Origin: an uncultured Aquimarina sp.
GTDB taxonomy: Bacteria > Bacteroidota > Bacteroidia > Flavobacteriales > Flavobacteriaceae
NCBI GenBank assembly: GCA_947495425.1
Contig: CANLYR010000028.1
Span: forward strand, 1 to 52,998
DNA length: 52,998 nt
Direction: 5' to 3'
Shown: positions 19,208 through 29,263 of the stretch, piece by piece
Layout: each line of letters opens with the position of its first letter
How positions within the stretch are numbered: the stretch's first letter is position 1
Notes under the pieces: generated by a model
Seen by the model: only the letters and a program-made list of their open reading frames with translations
Databases searched by the model: none
Told to the model about the DNA's origin: nothing
Program-made: the position numbers and the translations under genes

Positions 19208-19774
19208 ATGGCAAGTACAAGTGATATTAGAAATGGATTGTGCATTAAATACAATCATGATATTTATAAAATAATTGAATTTTTACATGTAAAACCAGGA
19301 AAAGGACCTGCTTTTGTAAGAACAAAATTAAAAAGTGTAACTACGGGAAAAGTAATTGATAATACGTTTTCTGCAGGTCACAAAATAGATGATGTACGTG
19401 TCGAGACTCACAAATTTCAATATTTATATGCAGAAGGGGATACCTTTCACTTTATGAATACAGAGGATTATAATCAAATTACACTTCAAAAATCAGCACT
19501 AGATGCTCCGGGCTTATTAAAAGAAGGAGAAGTAGTAACCATAATTATAAATTCTGAAGATCAAATGCCGCTTTCTGTAGAAATGCCTGCTAGTGTAACA
19601 CTTGAAGTAACGGCAACAGAACCAGGGGTAAAAGGAAATACAGCAACAAATGCAACAAAACCTGCTACTGTAGAAACCGGAGCAGAAGTGATGGTTCCGC
19701 TTTTTATCAATGAAGGAGATAAAATCAAAGTAGAAACAGAAAAAGGTACTTATAAAGAACGTATCAAAGAATAA
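19208..19774 (+). CDS. efp: Translation elongation factor P
   Basis: EF-P relieves ribosome stalling at polyproline stretches. The N-terminal KOW-like domain shows [17 protein letters not shown], with the normally modified tip lysine at K32 flanked by glycine and proline. The two C-terminal OB domains follow ([30 protein letters not shown] and [19 protein letters not shown]). The 188-residue length is standard. No epmA or epmB-type modification gene is seen in the window. It lies between lpxA and the second lpxD-like gene. Confidence 0.97.
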   Translation: MASTSDIRNGLCIKYNHDIYKIIEFLHVKPGKGPAFVRTKLKSVTTGKVIDNTFSAGHKIDDVRVETHKFQYLYAEGDTFHFMNTEDYNQITLQKSALDAPGLLKEGEVVTIIINSEDQMPLSVEMPASVTLEVTATEPGVKGNTATNATKPATVETGAEVMVPLFINEGDKIKVETEKGTYKERIKE

Positions 19775-19793
19775 TTTATATGCTATATTTTTA

Positions 19794-20732
19794 ATGAAAT
19801 TTCCTCAGACACACACATTACAACAAATAGCAACTATCATATCTTCAGAATATGTTGGTAATCCGGATTTTCCGGTATTTGGAATGAATGAAATACATGT
19901 TGTTACACCGGGCGATATTGTATTTGTTGATCATCCAAAGTATTATGATAAAGCCCTACAAAGTGAGGCAACAATTATATTGATTAATAAAAATGTGGAT
20001 TGTCCAGACGGGAAAGCATTACTAATTTCTAATGACCCATTTAGAGATTTTAATACCCTTACCAACTACTTCAAACCTTTTGAAAAAGCAAATGCAATAG
20101 TTTCGTCAACTGCTAAAATAGGAAGAGGTACTAGTATTCAACCGGGAACTTTTATAGGTAATAACGTCACTATCGGAGATCATTGTTTAATACATTCTAA
20201 TGTAAGTATTTATGATCATACAGTCATTGGTAATCATGTTACAATACATTCGGGAACTGTTTTAGGAGCAGATGCATTTTATTATAAGAAAAGACCAGAA
20301 GGTTTTGATAAACTAATTTCTGGAGGAAGAGTAGTGATTGAAGATCATGTAGATTTAGGAGCTTCTTGTACAATAGATAGAGGAGTTACCGGCGATACTA
20401 CTATAAAAGAAGGGACAAAGATCGATAATCAAGTTCATATTGGTCACGATACTGTAATCGGTAAAAAATGCCTGATTGCATCTCAGGTTGGTATAGCAGG
20501 TTGTGTGATTGTCGAAAATGAAGTAACTATATGGGGCCAAGTTGGTATAACGAGTGATATTACTATAGGAGCCAAAGCTATTATATCTGCACAATCTGGA
20601 GTCAGTAAATCTCTAGAGGGAAGTAAAAGTTATTTTGGCACACCAGCAGATAACTTCAGGAAAAAATACAAGGAAATTGCTGCTATAAGGCAAATTCCGG
20701 ATTTAATAGAAAAATTGAAAAATAATGAGTAA
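19794..20732 (+). CDS. Second LpxD-like acyltransferase
   Basis: This 312-residue paralogue has the LpxD architecture: an N-terminal uridine-binding-type domain ([20 protein letters not shown]) and a hexapeptide-repeat beta-helix with a preserved candidate catalytic His in [15 protein letters not shown]. It differs clearly from the lpxD at 15858 (for example [14 protein letters not shown] where the other has [15 protein letters not shown]), so it is not a recent duplicate. A second lpxD-like gene after efp is common in Flavobacteriaceae. It may use a different sugar nucleotide or acyl chain; the substrate is not known. It overlaps the next gene by 8 bases. Confidence 0.88.
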   Translation: MKFPQTHTLQQIATIISSEYVGNPDFPVFGMNEIHVVTPGDIVFVDHPKYYDKALQSEATIILINKNVDCPDGKALLISNDPFRDFNTLTNYFKPFEKANAIVSSTAKIGRGTSIQPGTFIGNNVTIGDHCLIHSNVSIYDHTVIGNHVTIHSGTVLGADAFYYKKRPEGFDKLISGGRVVIEDHVDLGASCTIDRGVTGDTTIKEGTKIDNQVHIGHDTVIGKKCLIASQVGIAGCVIVENEVTIWGQVGITSDITIGAKAIISAQSGVSKSLEGSKSYFGTPADNFRKKYKEIAAIRQIPDLIEKLKNNE

Positions 20733-21132
20733 AATAGCAAAGGATATCGTTCGATCCTTTTATGAAGCAGATTTAATCCATAATGCCGAAGCCCTGCACC
20801 AAAATTTGCATCCTGAAGTTGAACTGTATTGGAATAGCAGTTTTGGATTTAGTAAGAAAGGTTTCGAAGATATAAAAACAATGTTTAATGAGATGGCCTC
20901 ATCTTTTGAAACGTTTAGATGCGAAATTAGCCACATAATTGCAGAGGATACTACAGTAACAATTAGGTATACCTACTTTGCCAAGACCATTGAAGCTCCT
21001 GAAAAAGAGGAGGCCATAGCCCATTTTATTACTATATGGGAGCTAAAAGATGATAAGTTATATAAAGGATATCAAATAAGTCAACAAGGAGATAATACTC
21101 CGGAGAGTATGATGTCATTTATTTCAAAATAA
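20725..21132 (+). CDS. NTF2-like (SnoaL-type) small protein
   Basis: The 135-residue product has the SnoaL/NTF2-like pattern: an N-terminal helix ([22 protein letters not shown]), then [22 protein letters not shown] and a series of beta strands ending in [23 protein letters not shown]. Such cone-shaped folds bind small hydrophobic ligands and include enzymes and binding proteins. I see no catalytic residues that would tell which. It overlaps the lpxD-like gene by 8 bases and ends about 145 bases before sucD. Confidence 0.85.
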   Translation: MSKIAKDIVRSFYEADLIHNAEALHQNLHPEVELYWNSSFGFSKKGFEDIKTMFNEMASSFETFRCEISHIIAEDTTVTIRYTYFAKTIEAPEKEEAIAHFITIWELKDDKLYKGYQISQQGDNTPESMMSFISK

Positions 21133-21238
21133 ACGCTTAGAGCACTTATTTGTGCAGTGTAAATGTTATCAATTCTTTAAAAATAGAAATCTAAAAAATA
21201 TTTTTTATTTTTCATTTTAACCATAGTCAACAAAAGCT

Positions 21239-21246
21239 TACTTTTG
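21239..21246 (+). promoter_or_regulatory. Candidate -7 box of sucD
   Basis: TACTTTTG matches TAnnTTTG and lies 30 bases upstream of the sucD ATG in the gap after the NTF2-like gene. Confidence 0.45.
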
Positions 21247-21276
21247 AGACGCAAAAAATAAAAAAATCATAACCCG

Positions 21277-22149
21277 ATGAGTGTTCTAGTTAATAAAGAT
21301 TCAAAAATTATTGTTCAAGGATTTACTGGTAGTGAAGGGACTTTTCATGCCAGCCAAATGATTGAATATGGTACCAATGTTGTTGGAGGTGTTACCCCAG
21401 GAAAAGGAGGACAAACCCATTTGGATAAACCTGTTTTTAATACTGTAGAAGATGCTGTTAAAGAAGTAGGAGCAGATACAACGATTATTTTTGTACCACC
21501 TGCTTTTGCAGCAGATGCAATTATGGAAGCTGCTGATGCAGGAATAAAAGTAATTATTACAATCACAGAAGGTATTCCTGTTGCCGATATGATCAAAGCT
21601 TCAAATTATATAAAGGGTAAAGAATGTAGACTTATTGGACCAAACTGCCCTGGAGTTATTACTCCAGAAGAAGCTAAAGTTGGAATTATGCCAGGGTTTG
21701 TATTCAAAAAAGGGAATGTTGGTATTGTATCTAAGTCTGGAACACTAACGTATGAAGCTGCAGACCAAGTTGTAAAACAAGGATTAGGTATTACTACAGC
21801 TATAGGTATTGGTGGTGACCCCATTATTGGTACTACAACCAAAGAAGCTGTTGAGTTGTTAGTCAATGATCCAGAAACTGAATGTGTTGTAATGATTGGA
21901 GAAATCGGGGGACAACTAGAGGCTGATGCAGCAAAATGGATAAAAGAAAGTGGTACTTCAAAACCAGTTGTTGGTTTCATTGCTGGAGAAACGGCACCTG
22001 CGGGACGTACTATGGGACACGCAGGAGCAATTGTTGGTGGTAGTGAAGATACAGCCGCTGCTAAGAAAGCAATCATGCGAGAATGCGGGATTCATGTAGT
22101 AGATTCTCCTGCAGAGATTGGGAAAAAAGTAGCCGAAGTACTCGCATAA
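21277..22149 (+). CDS. sucD: Succinyl-CoA synthetase alpha subunit
   Basis: SucD binds CoA and carries the phospho-histidine of the TCA-cycle enzyme that converts succinyl-CoA to succinate with ATP or GTP formation. The CoA-binding Rossmann segment reads [22 protein letters not shown]. The ligase domain has [12 protein letters not shown], and the active-site His is in [13 protein letters not shown]. At 290 residues it is complete. The beta subunit gene sucC is not in the window, so the two subunits are encoded apart. The gene is bounded by its own -7 box and a strong terminator. Confidence 0.97.
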   Translation: MSVLVNKDSKIIVQGFTGSEGTFHASQMIEYGTNVVGGVTPGKGGQTHLDKPVFNTVEDAVKEVGADTTIIFVPPAFAADAIMEAADAGIKVIITITEGIPVADMIKASNYIKGKECRLIGPNCPGVITPEEAKVGIMPGFVFKKGNVGIVSKSGTLTYEAADQVVKQGLGITTAIGIGGDPIIGTTTKEAVELLVNDPETECVVMIGEIGGQLEADAAKWIKESGTSKPVVGFIAGETAPAGRTMGHAGAIVGGSEDTAAAKKAIMRECGIHVVDSPAEIGKKVAEVLA

Positions 22150-22193
22150 AAAGAGCATTGAATATCGAATTACAAAAGTTTTGTACAACTTCA

Positions 22194-22232
22194 CAAAAAA
22201 AGCCTCTTAAATTAATTTTTAAGAGGCTTTTT
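22194..22232 (+). terminator. Rho-independent terminator after sucD
   Basis: AGCCTCTTAAA (22201-22211) pairs with TTTAAGAGGCT (22218-22228), preceded by an A run and followed by Ts, so it could work in both directions. Confidence 0.85.
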
Positions 22233-22329
22233 AAAATGCCCTTAAGGAGTTAAAATTTTATTAAATTAAGTCACATTCCTACGCTTTATACCATAAATAT
22301 TACTTATTTACGTATCAAAAAATTAATCT

Positions 22330-25311
22330 ATGAGAAGGTTTAAGATGCTTTTACTGGTGCTAGCAACTATGATAGTTAGCAATTGCAAAAATTCATCACC
22401 AAAGGCGAATGCACAAAACGAAATCAAAGTAGAACAACACACTGATGCTTCTGGGTTCTCCTATGAAACTGTGACTAATGATCCTACGGGTTTGCGTTTA
22501 TATACTTTAGAGAATGGTCTGAAAGTATATTTAGCCAAAAACGAAGAAGAACCAAAAATCCAGACCTATATTGCTGTTCGAGCAGGATCCAATTATGATC
22601 CAAAAGAAGCAACAGGATTGGCCCACTATTTAGAGCATATGTTGTTTAAAGGCACAGACGAGATAGGAACACAGGATTTTGAAAAAGAAAAAGTGCTGCT
22701 GCAAGAAATTTCTGATTTATATGAAGCACATAAAGCAGAACCTGATCCAGAAAAAAAGAAAGAAATCTACAAAAAGATTGATCAGGTATCCCAGGAAGCT
22801 TCAAAAATATCAATATCAAATGAATATGACAAAATGGTTAGTTCTCTCGGAGCTCAAGGGACCAATGCGCATACTTGGTATGAAGAGACAGTGTATAAAA
22901 ATAAAATTCCGGTTAATGAATTAGACAAATGGCTCAAAATAGAAAGCGAACGCTTTAGCCAATTAGTACTTCGCTTATTTCATACAGAATTAGAGGCTGT
23001 ATATGAAGAATTTAATAGAGCTCTGGATAGTGATTCAAGAAAAGCCTATTACGCAATGACAGAGGGATTGTTTCCTAACCATCCTTACGGGCAACAAAGA
23101 ACTATCGGAACTTCAGAACATTTAAAAAATCCATCAATGGTGGCGATAGATAGCTATTTTAACACCTATTACGTACCCAATAATCTTGCTGTAGTCTTAG
23201 TTGGTGATATCAATTTTGATGAAACCATAAAAAAAGTAAATGACGCTTTTGGACATTACAAGAAAAAAGAAGTTATACATCCACAATTACCAAAAGAGGA
23301 GCCTATTGTTGCTCCGATTCAAAAAGAAGTTTTTGGCCCAACTGCAGAATCCATTTCAATAGCTTACCGCTCTGCGGGAGTAGGTACCAAAGAAGAGAAA
23401 TTACTTACTTTGGCAGATATGATACTAACTAATGGAAAGGCAGGTTTGATTGATTTAAATTTAAATCAAAAACAAGTAGTACAAAATGCAGGATGTTCTC
23501 CTTCATTTTTTAATGACTACGGATTCCATTCTTTTTATGGAAAACCAAAAGAAGGTCAAACCTTGGATGAAGTAAAAGATTTAATTCTTAACGAAATCGA
23601 AAAACTAAAGAACGGAGAATTTGATGAGTGGATGCTTGCTGCAGTAATTAATGATTTAAAATTATCACAGACGAGACAGTATGAAAATAACACGGCACTA
23701 GCAAGAGCATATTATCAAGCATTTACCAATCGACAAGATTGGAAAGATAGATTAGAATTTCTTGATGAACTTAAGAAAATTTCTAAACAAGAATTAGTAG
23801 ACTTTGCAAACTCTTTTTATAAAGGGAATTATGTCGTTACCTACAAGCGTAAGGGAGAAGATAAGCAAGTTGCAAAAGTAGAGAACCCAGGAATAACTCC
23901 TGTACAATTAAACAGAGATAAACAATCGAAATTTTTTAAAGAGTTTAGTGCGATAGAAACAAAACCATTAACTCCAAAATTTATAGATTATAAAGCAGCA
24001 ATCAAAAAACTCAAAACCGATAATGGATTAGAAATTTCCTACATAGAAAATCCAAATAATGATCTTTTTAGTTTGAATATTATTTTTGATATGGGTCAGG
24101 ATAATGATAAAAAAGCATCTCTTGCAGCTGGGTACTTAAATTATCTAGGAACAGAAAAATACACTCCCGAAGAAATAAAAAAGGAATTCTATAAATTAGG
24201 AATCAATTATACAGTAAGTGCTGGATCAGATATAACATTTGTAGGTATCTCTGGTTTAAAAGAAAACCTAGAACCTGGTTTAATTTTATTAGAACACTTA
24301 TGGGATAATGCAGTTCCTGACCAAGAAACCTATGCTAAATATGTTGATAAAATTTCAAAAGGGCGTCAGGATAATAAAACACAAAAAGGAAGTATTCTAT
24401 GGGATGGTTTGCTTAGCTATGGTATGTATGGAGAAAATTCTCCATTACGTAATATCTATACTATCGATGAATTAAAAGCTATCAATCCAAAGGAATTAGT
24501 GGATAAAATTAAAGCGCTCAAAAATTATAAGCAACGTATTTTTTATTATGGTAAAGATGTAGACGCGGCCATAGTTGCACTAAATAAGAATCATAATATA
24601 CCATCAGAACTATTAGACTATCCAGAACAAACAGATTATGTTCAAAAGGAGACTGGAGGAAACGTATATTTTGTAGATTATGACATGGTACAGAGTGAAA
24701 TGATTTTTTTAGCCAAGGGATCAGAATTTGACCCTGGTAAGATGGCTGCTTCCAGATTATTTAACACCTATTTTGGTAGCGGATTGTCCTCTATAGTGTT
24801 TCAAGAAATTCGTGAGTCAAAATCATTAGCATATTCAGCTTTTTCAGCATATTCTACTGCATCAGAAAAAGAGAAATCAGATTATATCTACGCCTATATT
24901 GGCACGCAAGCCAATAAAATGCCAGAAGCAATAGAGGCTATGATGGATTTAATGACCAATATGCCAGAAGCAGAACAACAATTTAATCAGGCAAAAGAAG
25001 CAACACTAAAAAAAATAGCCGCAGAACGGATTACAAAATCCAACATTTTCTGGACCTATGAAAAACTTAACAAAAGAGGTATTGATTATGATAACCGAGA
25101 AGAAATGTATAATACGATCAAAAACATGACGCTTGCAGATTTGAATACTTTTTTTGAACAAAATATCAAAGGAGAAACCTATAATGTGTTGGTCATTGGT
25201 AATAAGAAGGATGTAAACATGAAGGCCTTATCAAAACTAGGGGTTATCAAAGAAATTGATGTAGATTATCTCTTTAATTATGAAAAGAAAAATGAAAATT
25301 TAAAACTATAG
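22330..25311 (+). CDS. M16-family zinc metallopeptidase lipoprotein
   Basis: This is a 993-residue pitrilysin/insulinase-type peptidase. A lipoprotein signal (MRRFKMLLLVLATMIVSNC, C19) suggests anchoring in the outer or inner membrane facing the periplasm. The inverted zinc motif is HYLEH at H99-H103 in ATGLAHYLEHMLFKG, and the distal Glu follows in LEAVYEEFNRALDSDSRKAYYAM. Four M16 subdomains are present: the active N-terminal pair and an inactive C-terminal pair ending with GSEFDPGKMAASRLFNTYFGSG. The role is probably degradation of peptides, as for other secreted M16 enzymes. It stands alone between two hairpins. Confidence 0.93.
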   Translation: MRRFKMLLLVLATMIVSNCKNSSPKANAQNEIKVEQHTDASGFSYETVTNDPTGLRLYTLENGLKVYLAKNEEEPKIQTYIAVRAGSNYDPKEATGLAHYLEHMLFKGTDEIGTQDFEKEKVLLQEISDLYEAHKAEPDPEKKKEIYKKIDQVSQEASKISISNEYDKMVSSLGAQGTNAHTWYEETVYKNKIPVNELDKWLKIESERFSQLVLRLFHTELEAVYEEFNRALDSDSRKAYYAMTEGLFPNHPYGQQRTIGTSEHLKNPSMVAIDSYFNTYYVPNNLAVVLVGDINFDETIKKVNDAFGHYKKKEVIHPQLPKEEPIVAPIQKEVFGPTAESISIAYRSAGVGTKEEKLLTLADMILTNGKAGLIDLNLNQKQVVQNAGCSPSFFNDYGFHSFYGKPKEGQTLDEVKDLILNEIEKLKNGEFDEWMLAAVINDLKLSQTRQYENNTALARAYYQAFTNRQDWKDRLEFLDELKKISKQELVDFANSFYKGNYVVTYKRKGEDKQVAKVENPGITPVQLNRDKQSKFFKEFSAIETKPLTPKFIDYKAAIKKLKTDNGLEISYIENPNNDLFSLNIIFDMGQDNDKKASLAAGYLNYLGTEKYTPEEIKKEFYKLGINYTVSAGSDITFVGISGLKENLEPGLILLEHLWDNAVPDQETYAKYVDKISKGRQDNKTQKGSILWDGLLSYGMYGENSPLRNIYTIDELKAINPKELVDKIKALKNYKQRIFYYGKDVDAAIVALNKNHNIPSELLDYPEQTDYVQKETGGNVYFVDYDMVQSEMIFLAKGSEFDPGKMAASRLFNTYFGSGLSSIVFQEIRESKSLAYSAFSAYSTASEKEKSDYIYAYIGTQANKMPEAIEAMMDLMTNMPEAEQQFNQAKEATLKKIAAERITKSNIFWTYEKLNKRGIDYDNREEMYNTIKNMTLADLNTFFEQNIKGETYNVLVIGNKKDVNMKALSKLGVIKEIDVDYLFNYEKKNENLKL

Positions 25312-25333
25312 CAAACCATTATGATTTGTATGT

Positions 25334-25360
25334 AAGCCCTGCGAGAAATCACAGGGTTTA
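25334..25360 (+). terminator. Weak hairpin after the M16 peptidase gene
   Basis: AAGCCCTG pairs with CAGGGTTT (one G-T pair) around a short loop. The T tract is short, so termination here is uncertain. Confidence 0.4.
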
Positions 25361-25385
25361 TTGCTGGCGAGCTATTTGTAATTCT

Positions 25386-25393
25386 TATATTTG
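25386..25393 (+). promoter_or_regulatory. Candidate -7 box of fabG
   Basis: TATATTTG matches TAnnTTTG, 40 bases before the fabG ATG. A TTG about 22 bases upstream (25361-25363) could be part of the -33 element. Confidence 0.4.
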
Positions 25394-25433
25394 AATTCAC
25401 ATTTGATAACATACCAAAAAATAATACAGACAC

Positions 25434-26180
25434 ATGAATCTTTTACAAGGTAAAACAGCTATTATCACAGGAGCTACTCGTGGTATTGGTAAAGGAATTG
25501 CAGAAGTTTTTGCACAACAAGGAGCTAACGTAGCTTTTACATATAGTGCTTCAGTTGATGCGGCAAAAGCATTAGAAAATGAATTGAATGCTATAGGAGT
25601 TAAAGCAAAAGGATATCAAAGTAATGCAGCTAATTACGATCAAGCTCAAGACTTAGTAAAAGATGTCTTAGCTACTTTTGGTAGCATAGATATCTTAATT
25701 AATAACGCTGGTATTACTAAAGATAATTTGCTGATGCGTATGAGCGAAGAAGATTTTGATAAAGTAATCGAAGTAAATTTGAAGAGCGTCTTTAATATGA
25801 CCAAAGCTGTTCAAAGAACCATGCTCAAGCAGCGTAGCGGAAGTATTATAAATATGAGTTCTGTGGTTGGTGTAAAAGGTAATGCCGGACAAGCAAATTA
25901 TGCAGCATCAAAAGCAGGTATTATTGGTTTTTCAAAATCTGTTGCATTAGAACTTGGGTCAAGAAATATAAGAAGTAACGTGGTTGCTCCTGGTTTTATA
26001 GAGACCGAAATGACAGCTAAGTTAGACGAAAAAGTAGTTGATGGGTGGAGAAATGCGATTCCTCTAAAACGAGGAGGTAGCCCAGAAGATATTGCAAATA
26101 CTTGTCTGTTTTTAGCTAGTGATTTGAGTACATATGTTACAGGGCAAGTTATTAATGTAGATGGGGGAATGTTAACCTAA
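25434..26180 (+). CDS. fabG: 3-oxoacyl-[acyl-carrier-protein] reductase
   Basis: This short-chain dehydrogenase reduces 3-oxoacyl-ACP with NADPH in fatty acid elongation. The cofactor loop is TGATRGIGKGIAEVF, NNAGITKDNLLMRM is the FabG-type second motif, and the catalytic Ser-Tyr-Lys is seen in NMSSVVGV and ANYAASKAG. The C-terminus ends TGQVINVDGGM, typical of FabG. At 248 residues it is complete. The biosynthetic cluster at 38.7-46.6 kb has no ketoreductase of its own, so this general FabG (or another) would have to serve it. Confidence 0.94.
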   Translation: MNLLQGKTAIITGATRGIGKGIAEVFAQQGANVAFTYSASVDAAKALENELNAIGVKAKGYQSNAANYDQAQDLVKDVLATFGSIDILINNAGITKDNLLMRMSEEDFDKVIEVNLKSVFNMTKAVQRTMLKQRSGSIINMSSVVGVKGNAGQANYAASKAGIIGFSKSVALELGSRNIRSNVVAPGFIETEMTAKLDEKVVDGWRNAIPLKRGGSPEDIANTCLFLASDLSTYVTGQVINVDGGMLT

Positions 26181-26289
26181 TTTTAAATCATTTCTGAAAA
26201 TTTTAATAGTATTTTTGATGTCATAGTCATTAAACTTCTATGCACAGGAGCATGATTAGTTCCTATAATTGTATACCGTAACCTATAGA

Positions 26290-28323
26290 ATGCAAACACA
26301 AACCATAGTATTGATCATAATTGCTTTTATAATCGCATTGATTGTAGCATTATTTCAATATTTACATAAAGCAAAGAATAAGAGGAAGAACCTTTTCTTT
26401 GCTTTTCTTCGTTTTTTGAGTGTCTTTGTACTATTGCTATTACTAATTAACCCAACTTTCAAACAAAAAAAATATTATACAGAAAAGCCAAAATTAGTGG
26501 TTGCAGTAGATAATTCTTTATCTATAAAACACTTAGGGCAAGATCAGGCGATCACACAATTTATTGAAAAAATTCAAGAAAATGATGCTTTGCATGATAG
26601 ATTCGAAGTTGTCTATTATTCTTTTTCTTCAGCATTGAATGATTCATTGCACTTTTCGTTTGATCAGAAACAAACCAATATTTCAAAGGCTTTGGATGAT
26701 CTCAATCAAATTTACAAAAATGCTATAGCACCTGTCGTGTTAGTAACTGATGGTAATCAAACTTATGGTAAAGACTATCAATTTAGTACTATTGGTTATA
26801 AACAAGGCGTTTTTCCTATTATTTCTGGCGATACAACTGCAGTTATGGATACCAAGATCCAGCAACTTAATGTAAATCGATATGCATATCTCAAAAATAA
26901 ATTTCCAGTAGAAGTTATACTAACATATTCAGGAAATGGTACTGTAAGTACCCGATTCGAAGTTACATCAGGAAATAATACGGTTTATTCACAACCCATT
27001 TCATTTTCAGAAAATAATAATTCTGAAGTAGTTAATTTTACATTACCTGCGAGTAGGGCAGGTGTGGTTCAATATCTGGCTAAACTAGTTCCTTTAGATA
27101 ATGAGAAAAATGTAATCAATAACACAAAAGCCTTTGCTGTAGAAGTGATTGATCAAAAAACAAATGTCTTATTAATTAGTGATATTGTTCATCCTGATCT
27201 AGGGGTTATTAAGAAAAGTGTAGAAAGTAACGAAAGGCGTAGTATTGAAATAATTAGACCATCTGATGCAAACAACGTCGATCTAGATGCGTATCAGCTT
27301 ATCATTATTTATCAGCCAAATACAAGATTCAGAAATTTCTACGAGAAATTAAATACACTTAAAAAGAACCATTTTACTATCGCTGGCTCCAAAACAGACT
27401 GGTTTTTTCTTAATAAAATACAAAATAAATATAGCCAGGAAATTACCAGGCAAACAGAATATTATATTCCAAGATTTAATGCAAATTACGGCACCTTTCT
27501 CTTAGATAATATTGGTTTTGAAAATTACCCCCCGCTAACAGGTACTTTTGGTGAAACAAAATTTAATGCGAATTATGACCCATTGTTGTATCGTACTATA
27601 GGCAATATAGAAACAGATGATCCTCTTCTGGTTACTCTAGAGCAAGATGGCACTAGAGAGGCAGTATTGTTTGGTGAGGGATTGTGGAGATGGAGAGCTC
27701 AAAATTATATCAGCTCAAAAAACTTTGAAGATTTTGATAATTTTTTTGGGAAATTAGTACAGTACCTTGCTTCAAACAAGCGAAAAAGTAGATTAAATAC
27801 AATTTCAGAATCTTTCTACTATGGTAATACCAGTATAAAAATTAAAGCCGAATATTTTACCAAGAATTATGAATTTGATAGGAGAGGCAGTTTGAGAATC
27901 ACGATAAAAAATAAAAATACAGACGCCACTCAAACCATTCCGATGCTATTAAAAAACAATGCATACGAGGTGGATCTTAGTAGTATACCTGCAGGTAACT
28001 ATGAATATACAGTTTCCGTTATAGGCGAAAACATTGCCAGATCAGGAAGTTTTTCAATCTTAGAATATAATGTAGAGCAACAATACCTTAATGCAGATGT
28101 AACAAAACTAAAACTACTGGCGACTAATACTAAAGGGAAACCGTATTATTTGAATCAAACAGATTCGTTGATGAAGGATTTAAATGAAGATCAAAGATAC
28201 CAAACGATACAAAAAAGCAAGGAAAATGTAGTATCTTTAATTGATTGGAAATATCTTTTAGCAATTGTCATTTTATTACTTACCATTGAATGGTTTGCCA
28301 GAAAATATAACGGACTTATTTAA
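26290..28323 (+). CDS. Membrane protein with von Willebrand factor A-like domain
   Basis: Two hydrophobic helices near the N-terminus (about residues 5-20 and 34-55) and one near the C-terminus (WKYLLAIVILLLTIEWFARKY) place the large middle part in the periplasm. The VWA-like domain begins KLVVAVDNSLSIKHLG, where DxSxS is the metal site, and continues with VVLVTDGNQTYG. The rest looks like a beta-sandwich and helical region also found in BatA/BatB-like or DUF-type VWA membrane proteins of Bacteroidota. I start at the ATG at 26290 rather than the upstream TTG at 26269. Twenty bases separate it from the prohibitin gene, suggesting one operon. The function is not established. Confidence 0.85.
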   Translation: MQTQTIVLIIIAFIIALIVALFQYLHKAKNKRKNLFFAFLRFLSVFVLLLLLINPTFKQKKYYTEKPKLVVAVDNSLSIKHLGQDQAITQFIEKIQENDALHDRFEVVYYSFSSALNDSLHFSFDQKQTNISKALDDLNQIYKNAIAPVVLVTDGNQTYGKDYQFSTIGYKQGVFPIISGDTTAVMDTKIQQLNVNRYAYLKNKFPVEVILTYSGNGTVSTRFEVTSGNNTVYSQPISFSENNNSEVVNFTLPASRAGVVQYLAKLVPLDNEKNVINNTKAFAVEVIDQKTNVLLISDIVHPDLGVIKKSVESNERRSIEIIRPSDANNVDLDAYQLIIIYQPNTRFRNFYEKLNTLKKNHFTIAGSKTDWFFLNKIQNKYSQEITRQTEYYIPRFNANYGTFLLDNIGFENYPPLTGTFGETKFNANYDPLLYRTIGNIETDDPLLVTLEQDGTREAVLFGEGLWRWRAQNYISSKNFEDFDNFFGKLVQYLASNKRKSRLNTISESFYYGNTSIKIKAEYFTKNYEFDRRGSLRITIKNKNTDATQTIPMLLKNNAYEVDLSSIPAGNYEYTVSVIGENIARSGSFSILEYNVEQQYLNADVTKLKLLATNTKGKPYYLNQTDSLMKDLNEDQRYQTIQKSKENVVSLIDWKYLLAIVILLLTIEWFARKYNGLI

Positions 28324-28343
28324 AATTAAAATTCAAAATTACT

Positions 28344-29159
28344 ATGGAAAAATTACCAAAAATAGGGTTGCCTATTCTGATTGTTATCGTTTTAGCAATC
28401 GTTTTTATTGCAAAATCAACAGAAACTATCGGTTCGGGTGAGGCCGGAGTGCTTTATAAAACTTTTGGAGGCGGTGTAGTGACAGATCAACCACCATTGG
28501 GAGAAGGGTTTCATATTGTCGCTCCCTGGAACAAAGTGATTGTTTATGAAGTAAGACAGCAAGAAGTATTTGAGAAAATGCAGGTACTATCTTCTAATGG
28601 ACTAGAAATCAAGTTAGACGCATCAGCTTGGTTTCAACCTGATTATGATAAACTTGGATTATTGCATCAGCAAAAAGGAGAAAATTATGTAGCAAGAATA
28701 TTGCTCCCAACGATAAGATCTGCAGCTCGTAGTGTTGTCGGTAGATATACTCCTGAGCAGTTATATTCTAGTAAACGAGATGTTATTCAAAAAGAGATTT
28801 TTGAAGAGACTAAAAAGATTGTAGAAGATCAATTTGTGCAGCTAAATGAGGTTTTAGTGCGTGATGTAACGTTACCACCAACGATCAAAGAAGCTATTGA
28901 GCGTAAATTAAAGCAAGAGCAAGAATCATTAGAGTATGAGTTTAAATTAACTAAAGCTCAAAAAGAGGCAGAGAGACAAAAAATAGATGCCGAAGGTAAA
29001 GCAGTAGCAAATCAAATACTTAGTGCTTCTTTGACAGATAAAATCCTTAAAGAGAAAGGAATACAGGCAACATTAGAGCTAGCCAAATCGCCTAATGCAA
29101 AAGTAGTGATTGTAGGTTCAGGAAAAGATGGTATGCCACTAATATTGGGTAATCAATAA
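28344..29159 (+). CDS. Prohibitin-family (SPFH domain) membrane protein
   Basis: One N-terminal membrane helix (LPILIVIVLAIVFIA) is followed by an SPFH domain (GSGEAGVLYKTFGGGV, then RQQEVFEKMQVLSSNGLEIK). After it come a long charged coiled coil (AIERKLKQEQESLEYEFKLTKAQKEAERQK) and a conserved tail with VVIVGSGKDGMPLILGN. Prohibitins form large membrane-attached ring assemblies that influence membrane proteases and lipid domains. At 271 residues the length is typical. A strong terminator follows, so the VWA-prohibitin pair forms a transcription unit. Confidence 0.93.
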   Translation: MEKLPKIGLPILIVIVLAIVFIAKSTETIGSGEAGVLYKTFGGGVVTDQPPLGEGFHIVAPWNKVIVYEVRQQEVFEKMQVLSSNGLEIKLDASAWFQPDYDKLGLLHQQKGENYVARILLPTIRSAARSVVGRYTPEQLYSSKRDVIQKEIFEETKKIVEDQFVQLNEVLVRDVTLPPTIKEAIERKLKQEQESLEYEFKLTKAQKEAERQKIDAEGKAVANQILSASLTDKILKEKGIQATLELAKSPNAKVVIVGSGKDGMPLILGNQ

Positions 29160-29182
29160 CAATAGCATAAACAGTATATCTG

Positions 29183-29216
29183 TATTGGCGCTTTCATCAA
29201 GCGCCAATATTTTTTT
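29183..29216 (+). terminator. Rho-independent terminator after the prohibitin gene
   Basis: TATTGGCGCTT (29183-29193) pairs perfectly with AAGCGCCAATA (29199-29209) around a five-base loop and is followed by a run of seven or more T. Confidence 0.93.
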
Positions 29217-29263
29217 GTTTAGTATATGATGCATAAAACGGGTTCAACATTCAAAAAAATAAA

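Noticed and set aside
21606..22076. Long antisense frame within sucD
   Set aside because: It is a shadow of the strongly coding opposite strand, with no start context or family.
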